Positions 8,140 to 16,534 of a stretch of 57,233 nucleotides of DNA are shown piece by piece. The notes under the pieces were generated by a model that had not been told where the DNA came from, did no database searches, and worked only from the letters and a program-made list of their open reading frames with translations. Source of the DNA: Mycobacterium sp. (lineage in GTDB: Bacteria > Actinomycetota > Actinomycetes > Mycobacteriales > Mycobacteriaceae); NCBI GenBank assembly GCA_018883075.1, contig VEQU01000007.1, forward strand, positions 1 through 57,233. Reading direction: 5' to 3'. Position 1 is the stretch's first letter. Every line of letters begins with the position of its first letter. A program made the position numbers and the translations under genes.

Positions 8140-9555
8140 ATGCAGACCGTCTTCGACCGCGAGGTGGACCCCGCCCTCATCGACCGCGCCCTGGCCCCGG
8201 CGGCGGTCGGATCGATGTGGCTCGACCCGGCCCTACTCGAGACGCGGCCCGAATTCGAGCCGCTGACCGGCTCTGACCGCTGCGACCTGCTGATCGTCGG
8301 TGGGGGATACACCGGGCTGTGGACCGCACTGCACGCCGCCGAACGCAATCCCGGGTCGCGGATCGTTCTGATCGAGGCGCAGCGGCTGGGCTGGGCGGCC
8401 TCGGGCCGCAACGGCGGGTTCGTCGATGCGAGCCTCACCCACGGCGCCGCCAACGGGAAGGCCCGCTGGCCCGCGGAGTTCGACACGCTGACCCGCCTGG
8501 GCGCCGAGAACCTTCTCGGCATGGAGCGCGATATCGAGACCTACGGCATGAAGGTGGAGTGGGAGCGCACCGGCATGCTCTCGGTGGCCACCGAGCCACA
8601 CCAGGTGCCCGGGCTTGCCGAGGCGGCCGACGAGGGCGAGGGGGTGTTCCTCGATCAGGCGGCGGTACGCGAACAGATCGACTCGCCGACGTATCGGGCC
8701 GGCCTCTTCGCCGAGGACTGTGCGATCGTGCACCCCGCTCGCCTGGTGATGGAGCTGGCCCGGTCATGCGCGGAGTCTGGTGTGCGGATCCACGAGAACA
8801 CCGCCGCACTGGGAATTCGGCGCGACGGAGACGCCGTCTCGGCGACCACCGCGACCGGGACCATCACTGCCGCGCGGGCCGTGCTGGCCACCAACGTGTT
8901 TCGCAGCCTGCTGCGCCGCAACCGGCTCAACACCGTTCCGGTTTATGACTACGTCTTGGGCACCGAACCGCTCACCGACGCCCAGCTGGACCGCATCGGC
9001 TGGCGCGCACGCCAGGGAGTCGGGGACAGCGCCAACCAGTTCCACTACTACCGGCTGTCCGAGGACAACAGGATCCTGTGGGGCGGCTACGACGCCGTCT
9101 ATTACTTCGGCCGCCGGGTCGATGCCCGATATGAAGACCGTCCGGAGTCCTTCCGCCGGCTCGCCGCGCACTTCTTCATCACCTTCCCCCAACTCACCGA
9201 CGTCCGGTTCGCCCACCGCTGGGCGGGGCCGATCGACACCAACACCCGGTTCTGCGCGCACTGGGGACTGGCGGCACGGGGGAGGGTCGCCTATGTCAAC
9301 GGGTTCACCGGCCTCGGGGTGGGGGCGACCCGGTTCGCCGCCGACGTGTGTCTCGATCTGCTCGACGGCCGCGACACCGATCGCACCCGGCTGCAGATGG
9401 TGCGCCGCCGCCCGTTGCCCTTCCCCCCGGAACCCCTCGCCAGCATCGGCATCCAGGCCACCCGGTGGTCGCTGGACCGGGCCGACCACCATGGCGGCCG
9501 GCGCAATATCTTCCTGCGTACCCTCGATCGCCTGGGCCTTGGGTTCGACTCCTAA
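8140..9555 (+). CDS. FAD-dependent amine/amino-acid oxidase-type oxidoreductase (DAO family)
   Basis: This 471-residue flavoprotein has the FAD dinucleotide-binding motif near residue 50 (DLLIVGGGYTGLWTALHAAE), followed by the DAO-family segment LGWAASGRNGGFVD that positions the isoalloxazine ring. Later landmarks are VLATNVFRSLL and the C-terminal YVNGFTGLGVGATRFAAD, the second FAD contact. The start is ATG 8140, 20 bp after the antiporter gene; the much longer in-frame upstream reading runs antiphase through the antiporter and is rejected. It resembles gamma-glutamylputrescine-oxidase-like enzymes acting on secondary or primary amines. The substrate is unknown, and no aldehyde dehydrogenase or amine importer lies nearby to help. 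Confidence 0.85.
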   Translation: MQTVFDREVDPALIDRALAPAAVGSMWLDPALLETRPEFEPLTGSDRCDLLIVGGGYTGLWTALHAAERNPGSRIVLIEAQRLGWAASGRNGGFVDASLTHGAANGKARWPAEFDTLTRLGAENLLGMERDIETYGMKVEWERTGMLSVATEPHQVPGLAEAADEGEGVFLDQAAVREQIDSPTYRAGLFAEDCAIVHPARLVMELARSCAESGVRIHENTAALGIRRDGDAVSATTATGTITAARAVLATNVFRSLLRRNRLNTVPVYDYVLGTEPLTDAQLDRIGWRARQGVGDSANQFHYYRLSEDNRILWGGYDAVYYFGRRVDARYEDRPESFRRLAAHFFITFPQLTDVRFAHRWAGPIDTNTRFCAHWGLAARGRVAYVNGFTGLGVGATRFAADVCLDLLDGRDTDRTRLQMVRRRPLPFPPEPLASIGIQATRWSLDRADHHGGRRNIFLRTLDRLGLGFDS

Positions 9556-9642
9556 CCGTCGCGCCGGCCCCGCCGCGGTGTTTGCCGGAGTTTGCCCGGT
9601 GCCCGCCGAGAGGTTGTGATTTTCCAGTAGGCTCGGCCTCGC

Positions 9643-9672
9643 CCGCCCCGGACGGGGCGGCATATGAGGAGG
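9643..9672 (+). promoter_or_regulatory. 5'-UTR hairpin and strong RBS of the lectin gene
   Basis: CCGCCCCG (9643-9650) and CGGGGCGG (9653-9660) form a perfect 8-bp inverted repeat with a minimal loop. A strong ribosome-binding sequence, GAGGAGG (9666-9672), lies 10 bp before the GTG start at 9683. The hairpin ends only 5 nt before the RBS, so it could limit ribosome access or stabilise the transcript 5' end. Function is inferred; only the sequence symmetry and RBS are seen. Confidence 0.45.
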
Positions 9673-9682
9673 TTAGACACTC

Positions 9683-10234
9683 GTGGGAGACACACTCAAC
9701 GCCGGGCAGAAGCTGGGCCGTGGCGATTCGCTCACATCCAACAACGGGGCCTACACGCTGACGCTTCAGGACGACGGCAACCTCGTTCTGGCCGTGCGCG
9801 GGCAAGCCGAGTGGGCGACCGGCACCGACGGCACCGGCGCCGACCGTGCGGAGGTCCAGAAAGACGGCAACTTCGTGATCTACGCCGGCGACAAGCCGGT
9901 GTGGGACACCAAGACCAAGGGCAAGAAGGACGTCCGCCTGGTCCTGCAAGATGACCGTAACCTGGTGCTTTACGCCGCAGACGGCGCCGCCTGGAACTCC
10001 CGGACCGATACCGACGCACCGCCGCCGCCGGCGGCGGAAGAGGTCGTCGAGGTCGCCCCGGTGGTCAACGAGGTGCCCGCACCCCGCACCCACACCGTGG
10101 TGTCCGGAGACACTCTGTTCAACATCGCCAAGCAGTACCTCGGCGATGGCAACCGATACCCGGAGCTGGCCAAGGCCAACAACATCGCCAACCCGGACCA
10201 CATCGAGGTCGGCCAGGTCATCACCATCCCCTGA
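9683..10234 (+). CDS. Mannose-binding B-type (bulb) lectin fused to LysM
   Basis: This 183-residue protein has two modules. Residues 1-107 form a bulb-type beta-prism lectin with three QxDxNxVxY mannose-site motifs: Q29-D31-N33-V35 with Ala in place of Tyr37, and intact sites at 59-67 and 89-97. A Pro/Glu/Val linker leads to a LysM domain at 136-182 (THTVVSGDTLFNIAKQYLGD...GQVITIP), which usually binds peptidoglycan N-acetylglucosamine. No signal peptide is visible, although mycobacterial homologs of this architecture are reported as mannose-binding. It could bridge mannosylated glycans and peptidoglycan. The start is GTG 9683, fixed by a GAGGAGG RBS. It stands alone with 127 and 97 bp flanks. 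Confidence 0.93.
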   Translation: MGDTLNAGQKLGRGDSLTSNNGAYTLTLQDDGNLVLAVRGQAEWATGTDGTGADRAEVQKDGNFVIYAGDKPVWDTKTKGKKDVRLVLQDDRNLVLYAADGAAWNSRTDTDAPPPPAAEEVVEVAPVVNEVPAPRTHTVVSGDTLFNIAKQYLGDGNRYPELAKANNIANPDHIEVGQVITIP

Positions 10235-10331
10235 CCTGGGTTGATCTCGGCCCGGTAACGAATCCCACCGCGCGCCGATACACATCCCGACACAGTTCTC
10301 CGGCCCCGACAGGGGTCGCCGACCGATCGGG

Positions 10332-11039
10332 GTGCATGTGGCGCGATTCGTGCGATCCCTCGTCCTGGCCGCGGCGGCCGGGGCCGCGGTGGCGTCCCTG
10401 ACGGCGCTGAGCGTCCCGGCCGCCGAGGCCGACACCGTGGTGGTGTCCCCGGGCATGGAGATCCGGCAGGACTCAGTCGTCTGCACCCTGGGATACGTCG
10501 ACACCGTCGCGCGTATCGCCTACTCGGCGGGCCACTGCCGCGGCAGCGGCATGGTGACCGACCGTGACGGCCGCTTCATCGGGGTGGTGACCAGTTCGCG
10601 TGACAACACCCCCGACGGCACCGTGGTCCGCACCGATCAGGTGATCTCGGACTACCAGACGATCAGCCTGGCCCCCGGCGTGGCCGTGAACAATGTGCTT
10701 CCCGGCGGGCGGACACTGCTCGCCGATCCGGGAATGGCCCTCGCACCGGGCCAGCCGGTGTGCCACTTCGGTGTGGTTACCGGCGAGAGCTGCGGCACCA
10801 TCGAGCGGGTCAACAACGGCTGGTTCACGATGGCGAACGGGGTGGTGAGCCAGAAGGGCGACTCCGGTGGGCCGGTCTACACCCTGGCCGAGGACGGGCA
10901 TGCGGTGCTGATCGGACTGTTCAACAGCACCTGGGGGCGTCTGCCGGCGGCGGTGTCGTGGCAGGCGACCAATCAGCAGCTGCGCGCCGACATCGCGGCC
11001 GGAGCCGTGGTCAACGCCGCCGCCACCGGGCTCAGCTGA
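10332..11039 (+). CDS. Secreted S1-like serine protease (Rv1815-type)
   Basis: This 235-residue protein has a clear signal peptide: hydrophobic residues ~9-30 ending in Ala-rich AAEAD, so the mature chain starts near residue 34. The chymotrypsin-like catalytic His is H68 in SAGHC and the nucleophile S178 in KGDSGGP. The catalytic Asp is not certain; D102 or D107 in RTDQVISDY are candidates. Four cysteines (51, 69, 144, 154) allow two disulfides, one next to the His, as in the family. Rv1815 of M. tuberculosis is the likely counterpart. GTG 10332 is used here; a second GTG at 10338 would work equally well. The substrate is unknown. Confidence 0.85.
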   Translation: MHVARFVRSLVLAAAAGAAVASLTALSVPAAEADTVVVSPGMEIRQDSVVCTLGYVDTVARIAYSAGHCRGSGMVTDRDGRFIGVVTSSRDNTPDGTVVRTDQVISDYQTISLAPGVAVNNVLPGGRTLLADPGMALAPGQPVCHFGVVTGESCGTIERVNNGWFTMANGVVSQKGDSGGPVYTLAEDGHAVLIGLFNSTWGRLPAAVSWQATNQQLRADIAAGAVVNAAATGLS

Positions 11040-11089
11040 ACTAGAACAGGTTGGCGCCAGCCTCCGGGCCCGGGGATATCCTGACGGCC

Positions 11090-12553
11090 ATGAGCGGCCT
11101 GGACATTCCCGCGACAGTTGACGCCTCCGAGGTGGCCGAGTGGTCCGATGAGGTAGATGTGGTGGTGATCGGTTTCGGAATCGGCGGCGGATGCGCCGCG
11201 GTGAGTGCGGCCGCCCGCGGCGCCCGGGTACTGGTGCTCGAACGCGCCGCCGTCGCCGGCGGGACCACATCGCTGGCCGGTGGCCATTTCTACCTCGGCG
11301 GCGGCACCGCCGTACAGGAGGCGACCGGGTTCACCGACAGCGCCGAGGAGATGTACACCTACCTCGTCGCCATGTCCCGCGAGCCCGAGCACGACAAGAT
11401 CCGGGCGTACTGCGAGGGAAGCGTCGAGCACTTCAACTGGCTGGAGGATCTCGGTATCGCGTTCGAGCGCAGCTACTACCCCGAGAAGGCGGTGATCCAG
11501 CCCAACACCGAGGGCCTGATGTACACCGGCAACGAGAAGGTGTGGCCGTTCAAGGACATGGCCCGACCGGCGCCGCGCGGCCACAAGGTCCCGGTCCCCG
11601 GGGACACCCAGGGCGCCGCGATGGTGATCGACCTGTTGCTCAAGCGCGCCGCCGAACTGGGTGTTCAGATCCGCTACGAGACCGGAGCGACGCACCTCGT
11701 CGTCGATGACGGCACGGTCGTGGGGGTGTCGTGGAAACACTTCAGCGACACCGGAACGATCCGCGCCAAAGCGGTGGTGATCGCGGCCGGCGGCTTCGTG
11801 ATGAATCCGGATATGGTGGCCCGCTACACACCCGAACTGGCCGAGAAGCCATTCGTGCTCGGCAACACCTACGACGACGGGTTGGGAATCCGCCTCGGCG
11901 TGTCGGCCGGCGCAGCCACCAAACATATGGACCAGTCGTTCATCACCGCGCCGGTGTATCCGCCCGCGATCCTGCTGACCGGAATCATCGTGAACAAGTC
12001 GGGTGAGCGATTCGTCGCCGAGGATTCCTACCATTCCCGCACCTCGGGTTTCGTCATGGATCAGCCCGATCACGCCGCATTCCTGATCGTCGACGAGGAT
12101 CACCTGGAACGCCCAGCGTTTCCGCTGATCAAGTTCGTCGACGGATTCGAGAGCATCGAGGAGATGGAGTCAGCCCTCGGTATCCCGAAGGGCAGGCTGG
12201 CCGCCACGCTGGAGCGTTACAACACCTACGCGGCCAAGGGCGAGGATCCGGACTTCCATAAGCAGCCGGAATTCCTTGCGGCACAGGACAATGGACCCTG
12301 GGCGGTCTTCGACCTCTCGCTGGGAAAGGCGATGTATTCGGGCTTCACCGTGGGCGGCTTGGCCACTGATGTCGATGGCCGGGTGCTGCGCGAGGACGGC
12401 AGCCAAATCCCCGGGTTGTACGCGGCCGGTGCGTGCGCCTCCAACATCGCCCAGGACGGCAAGGGCTATTCGAGTGGCACCCAACTGGGTGAGGGCTCGT
12501 TCTTCGGCCGGCGCGCCGGCGAACACGCCGCCGCGTGCGCGAAGGGCCCCTAG
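11090..12553 (+). CDS. FAD-dependent flavoprotein of the fumarate reductase/3-ketosteroid dehydrogenase family (Rv1817-type)
   Basis: This 487-residue protein has an N-terminal FAD-binding fold (DVVVIGFGIGGGCAAVSAA, residues ~22-40), then a TSLAGGHFYLGGGT segment and the C-terminal FAD contact GLYAAGACASNIAQDG. The family contains fumarate reductase/succinate dehydrogenase-like flavoproteins and 3-ketosteroid-delta-1-dehydrogenases, which catalyse alpha,beta-dehydrogenation or the reverse. The length equals that of M. tuberculosis Rv1817. I place the start at ATG 11090; 13 codons of in-frame upstream sequence have no RBS. Its TAG stop overlaps the stop of the convergent exporter gene within one CTAG. 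No steroid-degradation genes lie nearby, so the substrate remains open. Confidence 0.85.
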   Translation: MSGLDIPATVDASEVAEWSDEVDVVVIGFGIGGGCAAVSAAARGARVLVLERAAVAGGTTSLAGGHFYLGGGTAVQEATGFTDSAEEMYTYLVAMSREPEHDKIRAYCEGSVEHFNWLEDLGIAFERSYYPEKAVIQPNTEGLMYTGNEKVWPFKDMARPAPRGHKVPVPGDTQGAAMVIDLLLKRAAELGVQIRYETGATHLVVDDGTVVGVSWKHFSDTGTIRAKAVVIAAGGFVMNPDMVARYTPELAEKPFVLGNTYDDGLGIRLGVSAGAATKHMDQSFITAPVYPPAILLTGIIVNKSGERFVAEDSYHSRTSGFVMDQPDHAAFLIVDEDHLERPAFPLIKFVDGFESIEEMESALGIPKGRLAATLERYNTYAAKGEDPDFHKQPEFLAAQDNGPWAVFDLSLGKAMYSGFTVGGLATDVDGRVLREDGSQIPGLYAAGACASNIAQDGKGYSSGTQLGEGSFFGRRAGEHAAACAKGP

Positions 12554-14460
12554 ACCGTAAGCGGCTCCGCTTCGCGTTCGAGTTCCCAGCGGCCGTCGCC
12601 CTGTAGTTTCAAGTGATAGTCGTGATGCTGCCGAACTGCACCCCGGTGCGTCACCGAGACCATGATGCTGTTCGGCAGGCGCGTACGCAGCAGCCGGTAC
12701 AGCGTGTACTCGTTACCCTCGTCGAGGGCCGACGTCGACTCGTCCAGGTAGATTAGCTTCGGCCGGTGCAGCAGTATGCGCGCGAACGCGATGCGCTGCT
12801 GCTCGCCCGGCGAGAGCGTCTTGGCCCAGTCGGCGGTCTCGTTGAGGCGAATCGCGAGGTGGCCCAGCGCCACATCCTCCAGTGCTGCGGTCAACTTCTC
12901 GTCGGGGATCTCCGATTCCAGGTGCGGATAGGACAGCACCGCGCGCAGGTCGCCCAGCGGCAGATACGGCACCTGCGAGAGGAACATCGAGTCCCGGTCG
13001 CCATCGGGTACGCGCATCCGCCCGGAGCTGTAGGGCCACAGCCGCGCGATGCTGCGCAGCAATGTGGTTCGCCCGCACCCCGACGGGCCGGTGATCACCA
13101 GCGACTCACCCGGCTGCAGTCGCAGTGAGAGCGGCTCGAGCAGTGACTGCCCGGACGGTGAGCGGACCTCGATATTGCGCAGTTCCAGAGCGCCGTCACC
13201 GCTGGGCTCCGACTCCAGCCGCGGCAGCGCCCGAGCTTGTTCGTCGGCGTCCACCAGTCCGTCGAGCCGGATGATGGTGGCACGGTAGACGGCGAACGAG
13301 TCGTAGACCGACCGGAAGAACGACAGCGAGTCGTGGACGTTGCTGAACGCTGCGGCCGACTGGGTGACGTCACCGAAACTGATCTCTGCGCTGAACAGCC
13401 GTTTGGCCTGGACGACGAGCGGCAGCGGATTGACCAGCTGGCTGATGGTCTGATTCCAGCCCAGCAGCACCAGGCTGCGTGCGACGTACGCGCGGTAGTT
13501 GGTGATGACGTCGGCGAAGCGCCGGCCGAGCACCGATCGCTCGGCGCGCTCACCGCGGTAGAAGCTGATCGACTCCGCGGCATCGCGCATCCGAACCAGG
13601 GCGTAGCGGAAGGCGGCGTTGGTGAGTTCGTTGCGGAAGCTGAAACGGATCAGGGGCCGCCCGATCCAGAACGCGATCACCGTGGTGGCGAACACATACA
13701 GCAGGGCGATCCAGAACAGGGCGTGCCCGATGGTGATGCCGAAGAGTGTGAGCGGGCCGGAGAGGTTCCACAGGATCGGGGTGAATGCCACCACCGACAC
13801 CATCGCGTTGATCGCGCCGAAAAGCAGCGTGTTCTGGGTGCCGAAGGTGGGCGCATTCGGGCCCAGCCCGGTGGATGCGGTGAAGGAGTCGATGTCGAGC
13901 TGGATGCGCTGGTCGGGATTGTCGATGGGATGCTCCAGGAACCTGCCGCGGTAGAACGCGCCGTCGCCGAGCCAGTCGGCGCTGAGCCGGTCGGTGAGCC
14001 ACACCCGCCAGCGGATGATGAAGCGCTGGGTGAGGTAGATGTCGAGGAGCTGGCTGGAGATGTAGACGGCTGCGATCACCAGCAGCGTGACGATGGCCGC
14101 CCAAAACCCGTTCTGCCCGGAGTCTCTGACTGCCGGATTACCGGCGCCGGCACCTTCGAACGCCACCTGTAGCGACGAGTACAGGTCGTTGCCCTGATAG
14201 CTCAGCAGAACCTGGAGCCGGACCGAGATCAGCACAGACAGCAGCAGCACGCCCAGCCAGGCCCACACGATCGCACTGGCGCGGCCGCGGAAATAGGCGC
14301 CGGTGACCCGCCAGAACTGCCTGCCCCACGTGGTGTGGCGGACCAGAAGTGTCAATACGACCAGTGTCGCCAGGGCTGTGCCGGTCCAGAACTTGGCCAC
14401 CCACAGCAGTGAGTGCGGGATCTCGTTGGCCCAGTCCAACGAGGGTCTGTACATCTCCAC
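12550..14460 (-). CDS. SbmA/BacA-type ABC exporter/importer, copy 1, with altered Walker A
   Basis: This 636-residue half-transporter has an SbmA/BacA-like membrane domain (residues ~1-380, six predicted helices; [23 protein letters not shown] and SFRNE motifs) fused to an ABC ATPase. Rv1819c of M. tuberculosis has this architecture and takes up cobalamin, bleomycin and antimicrobial peptides. The signature LSPGEQQR, Walker B LIYLDEST and H-loop VTHR are intact. The Walker A is GPSGCGRT (458-465), with Arg464 (CGA codon) in place of the usual Lys, which would be expected to impair ATP hydrolysis. A close paralog with normal Walker A follows upstream on the same strand (42-bp gap). The stop overlaps that of the convergent flavoprotein. 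Confidence 0.92.
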   Translation of the reverse strand: MEMYRPSLDWANEIPHSLLWVAKFWTGTALATLVVLTLLVRHTTWGRQFWRVTGAYFRGRASAIVWAWLGVLLLSVLISVRLQVLLSYQGNDLYSSLQVAFEGAGAGNPAVRDSGQNGFWAAIVTLLVIAAVYISSQLLDIYLTQRFIIRWRVWLTDRLSADWLGDGAFYRGRFLEHPIDNPDQRIQLDIDSFTASTGLGPNAPTFGTQNTLLFGAINAMVSVVAFTPILWNLSGPLTLFGITIGHALFWIALLYVFATTVIAFWIGRPLIRFSFRNELTNAAFRYALVRMRDAAESISFYRGERAERSVLGRRFADVITNYRAYVARSLVLLGWNQTISQLVNPLPLVVQAKRLFSAEISFGDVTQSAAAFSNVHDSLSFFRSVYDSFAVYRATIIRLDGLVDADEQARALPRLESEPSGDGALELRNIEVRSPSGQSLLEPLSLRLQPGESLVITGPSGCGRTTLLRSIARLWPYSSGRMRVPDGDRDSMFLSQVPYLPLGDLRAVLSYPHLESEIPDEKLTAALEDVALGHLAIRLNETADWAKTLSPGEQQRIAFARILLHRPKLIYLDESTSALDEGNEYTLYRLLRTRLPNSIMVSVTHRGAVRQHHDYHLKLQGDGRWELEREAEPLTV

Positions 14461-14502
14461 CCGGCAAGCATGTCAGTTAGCCGCCGGAGGCCGGGCGGAT
14501 TG

Positions 14503-16437
14503 CTACGGCAGCCCGGCCCCAGCCGGATCCTTGTCGACCAGCCCCAGCCGCCACTCGCCGTCGCCCAGCAGTTCCAGATGCTGCCGGTGGTGCTGGTCGA
14601 CGCTGGGCCGATGGCTGACGCTGACCAGGATCATGGCGGGCAGTTCGCTGTGCAGCAGGTCGTACACCGCGTACTCCAGGCCCTCATCGAGAGCGGATGT
14701 CGCTTCGTCGAGGAAGACCGCCCTGGGCCTGGTCAACAGAATGCGGGCGAATGCGATCCGCTGCTGCTCGCCGGGCGAGAGCACCTTCGCCCAGTCCGCG
14801 ACCTCGTTGAGTCGGCCGGTCAGATGTGACAGGGCCACCTGCCCGAGCACCCGCTCCAACTCGCCGTCGGGTATCTCCCCCGACTCGGCCGGATACGACA
14901 CCACGGTGCGCAGATCACCCAGCGGCACGTACGGCAGCTGCGAGAGGAACATGGTCTCGTTCCCCTCCGCTGGGCGGCGGATGGTGCCCGAGGCGTAGGG
15001 CCACATCTGGGCGAGGCTGCGCAGCAGCGTTGTCTTGCCCGCCCCCGAGCGTCCGGTGATCACCATGCTGTCTCCGGACTCCAGGCGCAGATCCAGCGGA
15101 TCGACCAATTGGCCACCGGCCGGTGTGCGGACTTCGACCCGGCTGAGTTGTAGCGAACCGTCGGCACTCGGCACTGTCTCCAGGCTCGGCATCACGCCTG
15201 ATTGATGGCATTCCTCGACAAGGCCGTACAGGCGGATGATCGAGGCGCGATACGCCGCGAAGGAGTCGTACACGTTGCGGAAGAACGACAGAGAGTTGGT
15301 GATACTCGAGAACGCGCTGGCCGACTGGGTGACGTCGCCGAAATCCATCTTGCCGCTGAAGAGGTTCTGGGCCTGCACCGCCAGCGGGAGAGGTGTGATG
15401 GCCTGGCTCATCGCCAGATTCCACCCTGTGAATTGCAGTGTCTTGCGGACGTAGTCGCGGTAATTGGTGATGATGCCGTCGAAACGTTCGCGCAGAATTC
15501 CCCGCTCGGTCTTCTCCCCTCGGTAGAACCCCACGGCCTCGGCGGCATCACGCAGGCGTACCAGTGCGTAACGGAATGCGGCGTTGGTCGCCTCGTTGCG
15601 GAAGCTGAGCCGGATCAGGGGACGGCCGATCCAGATGGCCACCACGGTGGCGAGGAACACATAGACGAACGCCACCCAGAACAGGGCCTTGGGCAGCGTC
15701 ACGCCGAAGAGCGTCACCGGAAAGGACAGGTTCCACAGGATCGGGATGAACGCCAGGACGGTGGTGACCGACGAGATGGCGCCGAACAGCAGGGTCGAAC
15801 CCGTTCCGTTGGTCGGTGTGTTCGGCGTGCCACCGACACCGGTCGTGAATATGTCGACATCCTGCTGAATCCGCTGATCCGGGTTATCGGTCTGAGTGTC
15901 GGTGAACCGACCGCGGTAGTAGGCGCGGTCATTGAGCCAGGCGCCGGTGAGTCGGGCGGTGAGCCAGGTCCGCCACCGGATGATGAAACGCTGAGTCAGA
16001 TAGATGTCCAGCATCACCATGCTGATGTAGATGGTGGCAAGGATCCCGAAGATGCCCAGTGCGGTCCAAAAGCCCCTGATGGCGTCGCTGCGGATCTCCG
16101 GTTCATTGGCGCTTGTCGCCTCGAAGGCCACCTGAAGTGCCGTGTAGAGGTCGTTGCTGAAATAGCTCAGCAGCACGTCGATGCGGACCATGATGATCAC
16201 CGAGAGCAGCAGGACCGCCAGCCAGATCCAGATCCGGACCGAATCGGAGCCCTTGAAGTAGTCGCCGGTGATCCGCCAGTACTGCCGCCCCCACACGGTG
16301 AAGCGGGCCAGCAGGATCACCACCACCAGGGTGATCACCGCTGCTCCCGCCCAGTACTTGAGGATCCACAACAGCGATGGGACGAGTTCGGCCCCCCAGT
16401 CCAGCGATGACTCGTATTCCTCCAACGCGCTCTCCAT
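14503..16437 (-). CDS. bacA: SbmA/BacA-type ABC transporter, copy 2 (Rv1819c-type)
   Basis: This 644-residue paralog of the neighbouring transporter has the same order: SbmA/BacA membrane domain to ~385, then an ABC ATPase. Walker A is canonical (GRSGAGKT, Lys468), with LSPGEQQR signature, [13 protein letters not shown]alker B and VSHR H-loop. As the copy with a complete ATPase it is the better candidate for the Rv1819c function: broad uptake of hydrophilic compounds, including vitamin B12 and peptide antibiotics. It is the first gene of a two-gene minus-strand unit, 97 bp divergent from ilvG. Both copies retain the membrane-domain motifs, so they could form a heterodimer in which only one ATPase site is normal. 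Which copy is the ortholog is inference. Confidence 0.9.
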   Translation of the reverse strand: MESALEEYESSLDWGAELVPSLLWILKYWAGAAVITLVVVILLARFTVWGRQYWRITGDYFKGSDSVRIWIWLAVLLLSVIIMVRIDVLLSYFSNDLYTALQVAFEATSANEPEIRSDAIRGFWTALGIFGILATIYISMVMLDIYLTQRFIIRWRTWLTARLTGAWLNDRAYYRGRFTDTQTDNPDQRIQQDVDIFTTGVGGTPNTPTNGTGSTLLFGAISSVTTVLAFIPILWNLSFPVTLFGVTLPKALFWVAFVYVFLATVVAIWIGRPLIRLSFRNEATNAAFRYALVRLRDAAEAVGFYRGEKTERGILRERFDGIITNYRDYVRKTLQFTGWNLAMSQAITPLPLAVQAQNLFSGKMDFGDVTQSASAFSSITNSLSFFRNVYDSFAAYRASIIRLYGLVEECHQSGVMPSLETVPSADGSLQLSRVEVRTPAGGQLVDPLDLRLESGDSMVITGRSGAGKTTLLRSLAQMWPYASGTIRRPAEGNETMFLSQLPYVPLGDLRTVVSYPAESGEIPDGELERVLGQVALSHLTGRLNEVADWAKVLSPGEQQRIAFARILLTRPRAVFLDEATSALDEGLEYAVYDLLHSELPAMILVSVSHRPSVDQHHRQHLELLGDGEWRLGLVDKDPAGAGLP

Positions 16438-16534
16438 CCATGCGGCGGCAGTCCCCGGCGAAAGCTACCCCAGCGTCGGTGTCAGGGGCAGCACTCCCTC
16501 GCTGGTTGGCCCTACAGCTGTTTACGCTGAAGCG

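Noticed and set aside
15202..16410. Plus-strand open frame opposite the second BacA-type gene
   Set aside because: Antisense frame rich in His, Asp and Gly, without domain similarity; produced by third-position GC of the real gene.
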